Source: a virus. Taken from it: a DNA stretch of 64,000 bases. The stretch spans positions 1 through 64,000 of the IMG/VR virus record IMGVR_UViG_3300050821_002963; one strand, given 5' to 3'. Every line of letters starts with the position of its first letter. Positions within the stretch are counted from its first letter, which is position 1. The notes beneath the pieces were generated by a model. It did not search any database, had not been told where the DNA came from, and saw nothing but the letters and a program-made list of their open reading frames with translations. A program made the position numbers and the translations under genes. This document shows, piece after piece, positions 8,699 to 18,008 of this stretch.

Positions 8699-8826
8699 TA
8701 GGAAAGAGGCAGAGAGGCCGGTCGACGGCTAGGGCCCTTAGTAGTAGCCTTACTCCCTGCCGAGTAAGAAAAATAAAGACAGGAAGGTAGAAGAGGAATT
8801 GAATCGGCAGTGTGAGGTCAGTACTA
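8699..8826 (+). promoter_or_regulatory. Structured leader of the tail tube gene
   Basis: 128 bases without a gene. CTTACTC (8749-8755) pairs with GAGTAAG (8762-8768); alternatively CTGCCGA (8757-8763) is complementary to TCGGCAG (8804-8810), the two options excluding each other. A purine-rich stretch GAAGGTAGAAGAGGAA lies in the loop of the second option. No clear promoter is seen. Probably a translation-control leader for a highly expressed gene. Confidence 0.35.
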
Positions 8827-9909
8827 ATGGCTCTTTCAAAGTCTCTAGTACAGCCGTTCCGGAAAAATACCTTACTGATTGGTGCTGGATGGAGAGCATT
8901 CTTTGCTCCATATAACCCAGCCCTAGGTTCGGGAGTAGCCTCAACGGCGTTGGGTCCAACGATGTTGGACTTGCAGACCGGTGGTCCTTTTAGTACTTAT
9001 ACCCTTCCAGCTGGTTGGACAGACTTGGGATGGATTAAGGATTTTAAGCTGACGCCGGGTTCTAAGATTGGTCAAGTGCGGTCCGGTTACAGAGGAGCGG
9101 TCCGGGCTGAGTATCGCGGTGAAGTTGGAGAAACGTTCGAGTGCAAATTCAGAGAGTCTTGCAGAATGCAATGGAAGGTCGCGACGGGGACAAACCCATT
9201 TAACTTGTTGAATGGTTCGACTCCGAGCACGGCCGGCCCTCTGTCGGCATCCGGCGCACCAAAGACAGCAATGGTTTCTTATTCGCCTAGCTTGGCTTTG
9301 AATGCGACGACAATTACGGTGTCTTCAGCTTCAGCTATCAACGTTTCGGGCGGAATGTTTATCGTAGCTGACCAGGACTACGTGCCTGGTGGTTCCGGTA
9401 TGACGGGCATCGTTGGTTCCATCGGCGTGCCACTTCAGCCAGGTCAGGTTACAGACGTGGACTATCTGCGCAGAGTCTCAGACTTTGTGTCGAGAGTTGT
9501 ATCGGTACAAGGAAACGTTCTTACTCTGGACCAAGCATTCGTTGGCGGCGGTTCTAGCTTGACGCAGTTGGCTCCTGGATTCGCTACTCCAGCGGCTGGC
9601 TCGAACGTCCAGGTGGTTTCTGGATGGGCAGCGAGAGAAGGCGGAACGTTTATTACTGAGTGGTCTTGCCTGTTGATTGCGGACACGGAAGATGGTGCTC
9701 AGCTGGCGGTTTACTATCCGCACGTGGCCCCGAACCAATTTCGGGATATCGCGGCTTGGACGATTGAGAATCAGGGAACAACCGACCAGACCGGCTACGA
9801 GATTGACGCGGTGTTCGAGGCACTGGCATTCGACGACCCACTCGACGGTGAGACGGTTGTTGGGTACAAGGCTTACTACCCGCGCTTGGGCCAGAACGTA
9901 GCTATCTAA
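8827..9909 (+). CDS. Major tail tube protein
   Basis: About 360 residues, beta-rich. Residues near 55-110 (TDLGWIKDFKLTPGSKIGQVRSGY) and the end (YEIDAVFEALAFDDPLDGE) resemble tail tube proteins, and an inserted Ig-like or loop-rich segment lies near 150-260. It is the gene directly before the tail chaperone frameshift pair, the conserved position of the tube protein in siphoviruses. ATG 8827 is preferred (GTGAGG 9 bases upstream); GTG 8812 would add 5 residues. Followed by a strong hairpin. Confidence 0.75.
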   Translation: MALSKSLVQPFRKNTLLIGAGWRAFFAPYNPALGSGVASTALGPTMLDLQTGGPFSTYTLPAGWTDLGWIKDFKLTPGSKIGQVRSGYRGAVRAEYRGEVGETFECKFRESCRMQWKVATGTNPFNLLNGSTPSTAGPLSASGAPKTAMVSYSPSLALNATTITVSSASAINVSGGMFIVADQDYVPGGSGMTGIVGSIGVPLQPGQVTDVDYLRRVSDFVSRVVSVQGNVLTLDQAFVGGGSSLTQLAPGFATPAAGSNVQVVSGWAAREGGTFITEWSCLLIADTEDGAQLAVYYPHVAPNQFRDIAAWTIENQGTTDQTGYEIDAVFEALAFDDPLDGETVVGYKAYYPRLGQNVAI

Positions 9910-9932
9910 TTCTGTTGCGTAGTGAACTGTGG

Positions 9933-9954
9933 TGGGGCCTCTTCGGGGGCCCCA
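9933..9954 (+). terminator. Stem-loop after the tail tube gene
   Basis: TGGGGCC (9933-9939) pairs perfectly with GGCCCCA (9948-9954) around a TCTTCGGG loop containing a UUCG-type core. No T-run follows, so partial termination or mRNA 3'-end protection is likely. It mirrors the hairpin after the capsid gene. Confidence 0.6.
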
Positions 9955-9979
9955 TTCAGACCTTAGAATGGGGGAAGTT

Positions 9980-10660
9980 ATGGAAGACGAGAAAGTGGCT
10001 GTGGAAGAAACTGCTGTTGCGGAACAAACTCCAGAAGAGCTGGAGCTGGCAAGAGAATTAGAGCTTAGAGAAACCCTCCAAAAAGAGTACGACCTTCGCT
10101 TCGAAACTGAAATCAATAAAATCTCTGCTCAGATTAGACAAGAAAACGAAAAAGTAGTCAAGGATGCTATCGAAAGATACCGCAAGGAACTAGCTCCGCC
10201 TACAGAAGAAGACATGCAGAAACTTCTGACTCAGGAGTATGTTGAGTTCAAGGTGGATGTAAAGACCAAGGATGCTAAGGGCGAGACGGTTATCAAGAAT
10301 TTTGTTATCTCCGAGCTGTCGCAAAAAGTAGAAAAGAAAATCTACAAGAAAATCAAGGACATCTTGATTCCTTTCAGCACGGAATTGACGGCGCTATCCA
10401 TGAACTTGATGGAAGGGGATGCGGCTAAGAAGATTGTTCAGGTTATGAATACGTTTGAGCCTGTGTTGGATGTGATGTCTGGAATTGCGGCGATAGCCTT
10501 GAATCCCTACGGAGAAGATGAGGACGTCACAGAAGACTGGGTAATGGGTCATCTTAGCTCTACGAGAATAGCAAAGATAGTAATGGCCCAGATTGAAGCA
10601 AATAGGATGCGGGATTTTTTCTCGCTTCTCTTCCGCGGTTCGAAAGCCCTGACGAATTAG
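9980..10660 (+). CDS. Tail assembly chaperone, short form (lambda G-like)
   Basis: 226 residues, highly charged and helical (EELELARELELRETLQKEY). It sits between the tail tube and tape measure genes, the position of lambda gpG. ATG 9980 follows GGGGAAG; upstream in-frame starts at 9929 and 9968 are less likely. Near its end it contains the heptamer T TTT TTC in the right phase for -1 frameshifting, 13 codons before its stop. Such proteins coat the tape measure during tail assembly and are absent from the finished virion. Confidence 0.75.
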   Translation: MEDEKVAVEETAVAEQTPEELELARELELRETLQKEYDLRFETEINKISAQIRQENEKVVKDAIERYRKELAPPTEEDMQKLLTQEYVEFKVDVKTKDAKGETVIKNFVISELSQKVEKKIYKKIKDILIPFSTELTALSMNLMEGDAAKKIVQVMNTFEPVLDVMSGIAAIALNPYGEDEDVTEDWVMGHLSSTRIAKIVMAQIEANRMRDFFSLLFRGSKALTN

Positions 10661-11016
10661 GGCACTCTGCTTATCCTGCTGCCGCGGCACTGGCAGCTCA
10701 GATAGAGATGTTCGGATTGTCGAAGAGAGAATTAGAAGAGAAGTTCAAAAAATCTGAGCTAGTGATTCTCGCGTGGCGCTCACAAGAGATGTCACACAAT
10801 CTGTCTGAGAAGACGAAAGATATGGGACAGGGCCAAGGACAGAGAACAAGTAAGGGTAAAAGAAGAGTACAAGACCCATCCATCCCAGAAGGACTGCCGG
10901 ATAAATTCTTTGATGAAAACGGAGAGGTAAATCTTAGCAAGGTTAGTGGAGAAGAGGCGTGGCGATACCTTAGTATGCAAGGCATAAGGTTGCCAGTGAT
11001 TGGTAGAGGTCGCTAG
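9980..11016 (+). CDS. Tail assembly chaperone, -1 frameshift fusion (lambda GT-like)
   Basis: Slippage on TTTTTTC (10615-10621) moves ribosomes into the -1 frame, which is open from 10606 to 11016. The fusion has about 345 residues: 214 from the first frame and 131 from the second. The second part includes an Ala-rich link and ends with a T-like domain (FGLSKRELEEKFKKSE..ILAWRSQEM). Gene T-like domains in other phages carry a similar WRSQ pattern. An independent start at ATG 10708 has no clear ribosome site, and the upstream in-frame coding supports frameshifting. Confidence 0.75.
10615..10621 (+). promoter_or_regulatory. Programmed -1 ribosomal frameshift site
   Basis: T TTT TTC matches the X XXY YYZ rule exactly in the zero frame (TTT at 10616, TTC at 10619). 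Downstream, CCGCGG at 10633-10638 can pair with CCGCGG at 10682-10687, enclosing a second stem GCCCT/AGGGC (10646-10650 with 10659-10663). The structure begins 11 bases after the heptamer, a distance suited to stimulating slippage. Confidence 0.8.
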
Positions 11017-11027
11017 GGAGGCCGGCG

Positions 11028-14000
11028 ATGGCTGGTCCAACAGTAAAAGAGATTCTCTTAAAATTTGGTATTGATAACAGCAATTGGAAGAAGGCAATTC
11101 AAGATTTAGCGAACCTTCTTGATCAGACCAACAAGAACGCTGCCAAGCAAGCAGCAACTGCTCAGAAAAACCTAGACGCTCAAAAAGCGAAAATACAACA
11201 GATTCATGATGCTCAGAAGGCTGCAGCTGCGGTAATTGATAAGCAGGTGGCTCAGCAGGAACTTCTGATTTCCAAGCAGAAGGCTCAGAAAGCTATTGCG
11301 GATGCGAGACTGGCTTCTGAGAAGGCCAATGCAGCACAGGTAAAAAACCAGGTCTTAGCACAGCAAGCCCTACAAGCAGTACAAAGAACAGCGCAAACAC
11401 AGATAGCAACACAGTTGGCTCAGCAGAGACTGATAACGGCCCAGATTAATGCCCAAACGGCTGGATTGAGACAACAAGCAGCGGCGCAAAGAGCGGCTCA
11501 GCCTAGACGAGGTGGTGGGGGCGGTGGTGGTGGAAGAGAGGGAGGCGGTGGTGGATTCCTTGGTAGAATAGCTGGTGGGTTATTTGGTGGTGGTCCTTTC
11601 GGAATGATTGCTGGTGCGGTGGCATCGGCGGAAGGTTTCGAACATGCTTTGGAAATGGCTTTGGAGAAACTAAAGGAGTTCTCCAAGGAAGTAGGGCCAC
11701 TTCAGCAGGTTCGGGAACAGTTTGAGAAGTTAGCGGCTTCCAGAGGTATCTCGGCTCCGGCTAAGTTTATAGAAGAACTGAGAGGAGCCACTCACGGGTT
11801 GGTTAACGATATGCAGTTGTATCGGAACGCCAACACGTTCATGCAGTCTAGTATTCATGCCTCCAACGAAGATATAATTTCGCTGACAAAAGCTACGGTT
11901 GGTTTGGCACGTGCTCAGGGTAGAGACGCGACAGAGGCGGTTCAGCATTTGCAGCGTTTCTTTCTGACTGGTCGGGCTATGACTTTAGCGTATGCCACTG
12001 GTATCCAGATGGCGAACTTGCGCGTAGGGCAGCTTGGTCATGGCACAGATACGACTATAAGAACGCAGATACAGTTTAAGCAGGCTCTGGAAGCGGTCAC
12101 AGAGCAATATAAGATGATTGGTGAGCCTGCGGAGACCTATACTGAGAAACTGGAAAAGGTTGGAGTCGCGGCCTACAGAGTTTTGGAAGAGTTCATGTTG
12201 GGGTTGGAGAACTCTGCCGGGTTCAAGGCCTTTTTGGAGCAGTTGGATGAGATTGCGACACAGCTGGGAATGTTCTCTGAAAAGGCAGCCGGATTTGGGG
12301 AGAAGTTTGGAGACATTTTTGCTGGGGCTGGTATTGCTCTGGAAGGGCTAGCCGGTGCCTTTACTCTTATTAGGCCACTACTGGAAGGTGTTGTTAATCT
12401 AGTAGACGAACTGGCCAGAGAATTTACAGCACTGTCAGTAAGCTCAGATGATACAGCCGGAAGTTTTGACAAGATAAATAATGCTGCCCACCCCTGGCTG
12501 TCTTTCTTCACAAAGCTGACAGCTGGCATAGAGATAGTCATAGCCGGATTTACAGAGATGTCAGATGTTATTCTGACCGTTCTTGCTAGTATTGGTTCCG
12601 GCGTTATCAAATTTTTCCACGACATGTCCTCTTGGAAGACGATAGGTGAGCTGTGGAAGCCGAACAAGGGAGTACAAGAGGAGTGGGATAAGTTCTTTGA
12701 GCGCGAGAAGAAAAGAGCAAAGGACTTAGAGGACTCAGTTGGTAGTCTGTACGATAAGCTGAATGATGTTGGCAGACTAAAGCCGGGTGACTATAAGATT
12801 AAGTTCTCAGCTCCGACAGAGTTGTTCACAGATCAGCAGAGAATAGACGCGGAAAAGAAATACGCCAAGATTAAAGAGCAGTTGGTGATTGAGACATCCA
12901 AGACTGAGTTGGAGTACACCAAGCTCCGCATAGCAGACGAGCAAGAAATAATCAAGCAGCAGTATGAAAAAGGCTTGATAGCTCATGCTGACTACATAGA
13001 TAAAAAGAAGGCACTGGATAAGCAAGAGATACAAGCCAGGATAAAAGATGAGAACGCTGAGTACGCTGCTAGGGCAGAGGCTTTACAGGCAGAGGTACAT
13101 CAGCAAAAGGAACTGGCTTATCAGAAACAGATTGATGCGGCCCTGGATAAGCAACTTCGCTTGGCGGATTTGGATTCAAAGAGGGTGGAAGCGCAGGCAA
13201 GAATTAATTCTGCGAAAGATCTTTCTCCGGGTCAGAAGGCCGTAAAAACAGTAGAGTTGGGGGACCAATATAAGGGTCTGCAACAGCTGGTAAACAATTC
13301 TTACAGTGCGGCTATTCGGGTTTCCAGCGCAGAGATAGCGGAGATTCAGGCCAAGGAGAAGGTCGAGGCTCAGAAGCATCAGTTGGATTTGGCCAAGATT
13401 GCCAACGAAGGGGCTGGGAAAGAACGGGCTAGTAACGAAGAGTTAATAAAAGACATCCTCGACGCCAGAAAGAAACTGACGGATGAGCTCGAGAAGATGG
13501 AGAAGAGTCGGATTGACAGGGAACGAGCTGTCACAGAGAAGCAGTTTGCAGACCAAGCCATCTCTGCTCAGGAGTACCTGCAAAAGAAAGAAAGCTATAT
13601 CGAGCAGGATTACGATGCGGTAGTAAAAGGAGCCAAGGCCCAGTTGGATGTAGAGAAGAACTCTGTAACTGGCCAGGCGGCATACGCACAGAAGTTGGTG
13701 GAAGCGGCTGAGACGAGAGAAAAAGCTCTTACAGCTTTGATGGACAGTGAATGGGATATACGAACGAAAGCGGCCAAGGAGGCGGTAGACAGGATTACTT
13801 CTGTACTGGAAGCCCAACTTTCGATAGAGCAGGAAGTAGCTAAGTCGAGCCCATTCTCTAATCGGACCAATCAGGTACAGATTATCAATTCTCTGGTAGC
13901 TGCTGAGAAAGCTCATCTAGAGATTCTGAAACAGCAAACGGCTCAGTTGGCTTCACAACCAAAACTGCAAGCAGAGAATCAGGCAGAGATAGCGAAGACG

Positions 14001-17000
14001 CAGCAGAAGCTGATAAAGTACGAAGAAGAACTGATAAAGACAAGGGATTACAGTAAGGACTTAGCAGACGAGGCCAGAAACATGGCTACGGCCGCTTCGC
14101 TCTTTCCAAAGGGTGGAAAGACGGCTGCGGGTCTGGAAAAGTATGCTCAGATAACGGAGACTCTGGGCAAGTTGAATCAGGATTTCCTCAATAGCGTTAA
14201 TGCCAATCGCGGTGGCAGACAGGTACCAAAGACACCAGAAGAAATCTATGCAGCTTTGAAGTCGGAATCAGACAAAGCTGCGGGCGGTTTGAGAGAGTTG
14301 ACGGATTCTGCATCAGCCGCAACGCAGGCGGCGGTAGATACTGTCCACGAAAAACTAGCGGTACTTTTCCCAGCGCAAGTGGATGTGGCCATCCGGGCTT
14401 TGAGTGAGTTTGCAGATGCGTTGGGCAAAGCGACACCAAAGGAAGGCGAAGGAACTTTCTTTGATAAGATGACGTCTAGGTCAGGTGTAAATTCCTTAGA
14501 CGTCTTAGGTGGCAGGGCTGGTGGCGGTAGTATTCTCGAGACAGGGCCATATACGATGCATGCTGGCGAGTACGTATTACCTACCAGCATGGCTTCGGTA
14601 TTCAATTCCTTTATCAAAGCTCTGGGTGACTTCACGAAGTTTCTTGAACCGAAGTTAGCTGCGATAAAGCCGGGAGTGTCTTCGACACCAGTTCGGGCAG
14701 TCGAGCCAGTTAGTCACCCTGAACCACCAACGAATGTTTTTAAAGAATTTCTACTGTCTCTGGAAAACTTCGGCCGGGCACTACTCGGCAAGAAGCCTAT
14801 TCAGCCAAAGTCGATAACGGGCACGTCCGGGGTTAAGCCGCTAGGTAAAACGCCTACGAAACCTAAGATTGGGCAGCCAGGTGTTGCCCAGCCTGGAAAA
14901 ACGACTCTGAAATCTTTGGCGCCGGTAAAGCCAAAGCAAGATACGACAGCCTTAGAGCAAAATCTAAAAACGCTGACTGACGCTATTAACAAGCTAACAG
15001 ACCAGATTACTGGGTCTAGCAGTAAGTCAACGACTCCGCCAGCAAGTTCACCAGCTACCAGTGCACAACAGCCTTCGCTAGGTCAGCTACTAAAGCCAGC
15101 TACAAGTGCTGGTAGTGTTGGGGTATCTGGTCTGCCTACGCCAACGTCCCCACAAGGAGTAATGACTGATTCAGATAAGCAGGATTTGGATGCGAATCTG
15201 AATGCAAATACCACCAGCGGTTTGGGGAACTCTCAGGGTACTTCGGATTCTTTGATGGCGTTGGCTCAGTCGGCCCAGGCTGCGGCTCAGGCTTTGACTG
15301 GTGTAGCTGATTCGGGGGCAGCGAAAACATCTCAGGATGCGGCAGGAGGTGGTGACGGTCAAGGAGCAGATGATGGTGGAGGTGGGGGTGGAAGTGCGGC
15401 TAGTCAACTTGGCACTTTAAGTAAGGGCATTACCTCGATGATGGGTATGGTCGGCGGGGTCATGCAGACCTTTAAGACCACGGGAGCCTTTCAGGGGGCG
15501 ATGGCTGGCGCTGCTTCCTTTGGACAAATCGGGTCTATGGTTGGTGGGCCGATTGGCGGGGCAGTTGGTGCTGTAGTTGGCGGAATAGCTGGTGCTATTT
15601 CCGGGGCCATGAGGGCGGCTACCGAAAGAATGGCGGAGCGGTTGGTAGCAGCTTTCAATGCTGTAATTCAAGAAGTACAGTCTGGGAACCAAACTCTCGG
15701 AGCTGGTATTGCTCTATCTATTCAACAGATTCAAACAACAGTAACTTCTCTGTCCGGGAAAAAGGGTGGAAGAGATGACCTGAAGCAGATACTGCCCAAT
15801 ATGGAGCAGCAGCTGGCTCAGTTGCAGGCTCAACAGAAGGCAGTACTGCAAAGCATGGACCAGCAGGTGACTGCGTTGAATGCTCCCTTGGCCTATCAGG
15901 GGCAGTTGGGTTCTATCCAGACAATTATCACAGCGTACCAGCAGTATATTCAGGCTGGTGGTAATGTGGTTACGGCGAATCAGTATCTGCAAGACTCTTT
16001 CCAGAATTTGGTCACGCAGGGAATGCAGCAGCTGAATCAGGACGAACAGGACGCGGTCAATAACGCTCTGAATTACAACAATCTGTTGCTACAGAGGCAG
16101 ACGTTGATTCAGAACACGAACTCGGAAATTCAGCAAATCATGTCTCAGGGTGTGGCGGTGAGGCAGGTTCCTGAAGGAGTCTCCAAGGCTATCCAGATTC
16201 AGCAGTTGATGCTGAATAGCTCACAGCAGATGGACCAGCTGAACCAGCAGATTTCTGTATCTCAGTACCAGCTGACAGTACAACAAAAGATTTTCGGTTT
16301 GGCAACAACCAGAATTGGTCTGGAAAACCAGTTGGTGATTCTGCAGAACGAGCAGACGAATTACAGCATGCAGCAGATAGAAGCTTTGGGTAACGTGGTT
16401 GGGGCTTTTTCTACTAAGCTACCGACTTCGATGCAGGGGGCAGAGCAAGAACTTGGCTTCGGTGGGGCCTTTGTAAACCCGAGTACGGAGCCTGGATTAA
16501 AGCCAGTGCCTCCGGTGAAGACAGGAATTGCTCAGATTGACTTGCAGAACCAGTTGCAGTATCAGCAAGCCTTAGCGGCGTGGCAGTTGTCTCAGAATTT
16601 CCCGATTGGGTATATTCCAACAAGCGGAAATGTTGGCACGACTCCGGTTCCGACTACGATTGGTAATCCTTCCGTATATTCGGGTAGTGGGGGACCAGCC
16701 AATGAAACCTGGCTCACGCCAGGGTCTACCAGCATTCTAGGGACGGCAACAGGCGCTGCCACATCGTTTAATACGGCTCTTTCTGCTGCCAACGCCCTAC
16801 CATCCAGTGTGATGGGTTCGTTGGGTACATCGGGCCTAACGGTAAATGGTGCTCAAGTAGATACGATAGGGACTTCTAGCGGTACGGCTCTATTAGTTGC
16901 GCCGGAGACTTCCACTAGTCCGTTGCAGACGGTGCCTATCATCACCGGTCCGGGCACGATGCAGGGGACAGGCATAGTCGGAACGGCGGCTGGTGTAGCA

Positions 17001-18008
17001 GGGGCAACGAACACTCTGTTTAACTCTCTAAGCGGGGCAAGCACACAGCTGATTAAGGCAACAGCAGGGCCAGCACCACCAGTAGCTCCAGTTTCTGTAC
17101 CAAAATCAGATTTACAATCGACCTCAGAACAACCAGCAGCGGTAAATGTTATGGGAATGCAGATTCCCGGTGGCATGACACAGACACAATTTACGCAATG
17201 GTACCTGAAAAATAATGGCGATCCCTTTGATTTAGGTGGGGCATTTAAAGCTTATTCCACAGCAAGTCCGGCGCCTACGGCGTCTAATGTAAACCAGAAT
17301 ACTAGTTCTACAGCAGCAGTACAGCTAGCTACGACTGCTACTACAGCTCCTGCTTCTACACAGAAAGCAAACGTAGTCTCGACTCCGGCTGGTTTGGCTT
17401 TGCTGGTATCAACAGTTACGGAGGCAATGAATGGAGTAGCGGCTTCGGCAACCGGTACGTCAGTTACGAAGCCACCAGTTTCGGGTGCGGTGGGGACTAC
17501 GGGTCTACCAGCACTTCCGGCTCCTGTTGCCAGTATGGTTGGGACTATGGCCAACCTGTTTAGCACTATGGTTGGGGTGAGAACAGGGAAAACGCAGCTT
17601 TATAGTCCCCCGAGTACGACACCAGTTTACAGTTCGGTTACGCCAACGTCTCCGTTGCAGACTCCGACAGCACAAGTGTCGTCACCAGTAGTTTCACAGG
17701 TGGTGGCACAGCAGTCGGTGGCGACAAATGCTCTGGTGACAACATCTTTGCAGAGAGTGAATGCGGAGACACAGATAAGCCAGTTGTCGAATGTTAGGGT
17801 GGCCTCAGAGACAGCTTTGGTTAATATGAAGATGACAGAGATTCAGGCGGATATGCAGAGAGTACAGATGCATAACGACTTGTTGACAAGAGTACAGACA
17901 TGGGGTAGTACTTCGACTTCGCTGGAAACCATGTTGCAGCAGGTGTACGATAATAGAGGTCGGCAAGGATTTGGGAAATTCTATGGGGAGATTTCGAATC
18001 CAACGTAA
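11028..18008 (+). CDS. Tape measure protein
   Basis: At 2326 residues it is the largest gene, following the chaperone pair as expected. Residues 20-160 are coiled coil rich in Ala, Gln and Lys, followed by a Gly-rich linker (about 163-180) and hydrophobic helices (GLFGGGPFGMIAGAVASAEG). Long coiled coils cover about 600-1050. A glycine-zipper membrane-like segment (GSMVGGPIGGAVGAVVGGIAGAISGAM) lies near 1505-1535. The remainder is Ser/Thr/Pro/Gln-rich. Such proteins set tail length and are ejected on infection. Starts at ATG 11028 after AGGGAGG. Confidence 0.9.
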   Translation: MAGPTVKEILLKFGIDNSNWKKAIQDLANLLDQTNKNAAKQAATAQKNLDAQKAKIQQIHDAQKAAAAVIDKQVAQQELLISKQKAQKAIADARLASEKANAAQVKNQVLAQQALQAVQRTAQTQIATQLAQQRLITAQINAQTAGLRQQAAAQRAAQPRRGGGGGGGGREGGGGGFLGRIAGGLFGGGPFGMIAGAVASAEGFEHALEMALEKLKEFSKEVGPLQQVREQFEKLAASRGISAPAKFIEELRGATHGLVNDMQLYRNANTFMQSSIHASNEDIISLTKATVGLARAQGRDATEAVQHLQRFFLTGRAMTLAYATGIQMANLRVGQLGHGTDTTIRTQIQFKQALEAVTEQYKMIGEPAETYTEKLEKVGVAAYRVLEEFMLGLENSAGFKAFLEQLDEIATQLGMFSEKAAGFGEKFGDIFAGAGIALEGLAGAFTLIRPLLEGVVNLVDELAREFTALSVSSDDTAGSFDKINNAAHPWLSFFTKLTAGIEIVIAGFTEMSDVILTVLASIGSGVIKFFHDMSSWKTIGELWKPNKGVQEEWDKFFEREKKRAKDLEDSVGSLYDKLNDVGRLKPGDYKIKFSAPTELFTDQQRIDAEKKYAKIKEQLVIETSKTELEYTKLRIADEQEIIKQQYEKGLIAHADYIDKKKALDKQEIQARIKDENAEYAARAEALQAEVHQQKELAYQKQIDAALDKQLRLADLDSKRVEAQARINSAKDLSPGQKAVKTVELGDQYKGLQQLVNNSYSAAIRVSSAEIAEIQAKEKVEAQKHQLDLAKIANEGAGKERASNEELIKDILDARKKLTDELEKMEKSRIDRERAVTEKQFADQAISAQEYLQKKESYIEQDYDAVVKGAKAQLDVEKNSVTGQAAYAQKLVEAAETREKALTALMDSEWDIRTKAAKEAVDRITSVLEAQLSIEQEVAKSSPFSNRTNQVQIINSLVAAEKAHLEILKQQTAQLASQPKLQAENQAEIAKTQQKLIKYEEELIKTRDYSKDLADEARNMATAASLFPKGGKTAAGLEKYAQITETLGKLNQDFLNSVNANRGGRQVPKTPEEIYAALKSESDKAAGGLRELTDSASAATQAAVDTVHEKLAVLFPAQVDVAIRALSEFADALGKATPKEGEGTFFDKMTSRSGVNSLDVLGGRAGGGSILETGPYTMHAGEYVLPTSMASVFNSFIKALGDFTKFLEPKLAAIKPGVSSTPVRAVEPVSHPEPPTNVFKEFLLSLENFGRALLGKKPIQPKSITGTSGVKPLGKTPTKPKIGQPGVAQPGKTTLKSLAPVKPKQDTTALEQNLKTLTDAINKLTDQITGSSSKSTTPPASSPATSAQQPSLGQLLKPATSAGSVGVSGLPTPTSPQGVMTDSDKQDLDANLNANTTSGLGNSQGTSDSLMALAQSAQAAAQALTGVADSGAAKTSQDAAGGGDGQGADDGGGGGGSAASQLGTLSKGITSMMGMVGGVMQTFKTTGAFQGAMAGAASFGQIGSMVGGPIGGAVGAVVGGIAGAISGAMRAATERMAERLVAAFNAVIQEVQSGNQTLGAGIALSIQQIQTTVTSLSGKKGGRDDLKQILPNMEQQLAQLQAQQKAVLQSMDQQVTALNAPLAYQGQLGSIQTIITAYQQYIQAGGNVVTANQYLQDSFQNLVTQGMQQLNQDEQDAVNNALNYNNLLLQRQTLIQNTNSEIQQIMSQGVAVRQVPEGVSKAIQIQQLMLNSSQQMDQLNQQISVSQYQLTVQQKIFGLATTRIGLENQLVILQNEQTNYSMQQIEALGNVVGAFSTKLPTSMQGAEQELGFGGAFVNPSTEPGLKPVPPVKTGIAQIDLQNQLQYQQALAAWQLSQNFPIGYIPTSGNVGTTPVPTTIGNPSVYSGSGGPANETWLTPGSTSILGTATGAATSFNTALSAANALPSSVMGSLGTSGLTVNGAQVDTIGTSSGTALLVAPETSTSPLQTVPIITGPGTMQGTGIVGTAAGVAGATNTLFNSLSGASTQLIKATAGPAPPVAPVSVPKSDLQSTSEQPAAVNVMGMQIPGGMTQTQFTQWYLKNNGDPFDLGGAFKAYSTASPAPTASNVNQNTSSTAAVQLATTATTAPASTQKANVVSTPAGLALLVSTVTEAMNGVAASATGTSVTKPPVSGAVGTTGLPALPAPVASMVGTMANLFSTMVGVRTGKTQLYSPPSTTPVYSSVTPTSPLQTPTAQVSSPVVSQVVAQQSVATNALVTTSLQRVNAETQISQLSNVRVASETALVNMKMTEIQADMQRVQMHNDLLTRVQTWGSTSTSLETMLQQVYDNRGRQGFGKFYGEISNPT

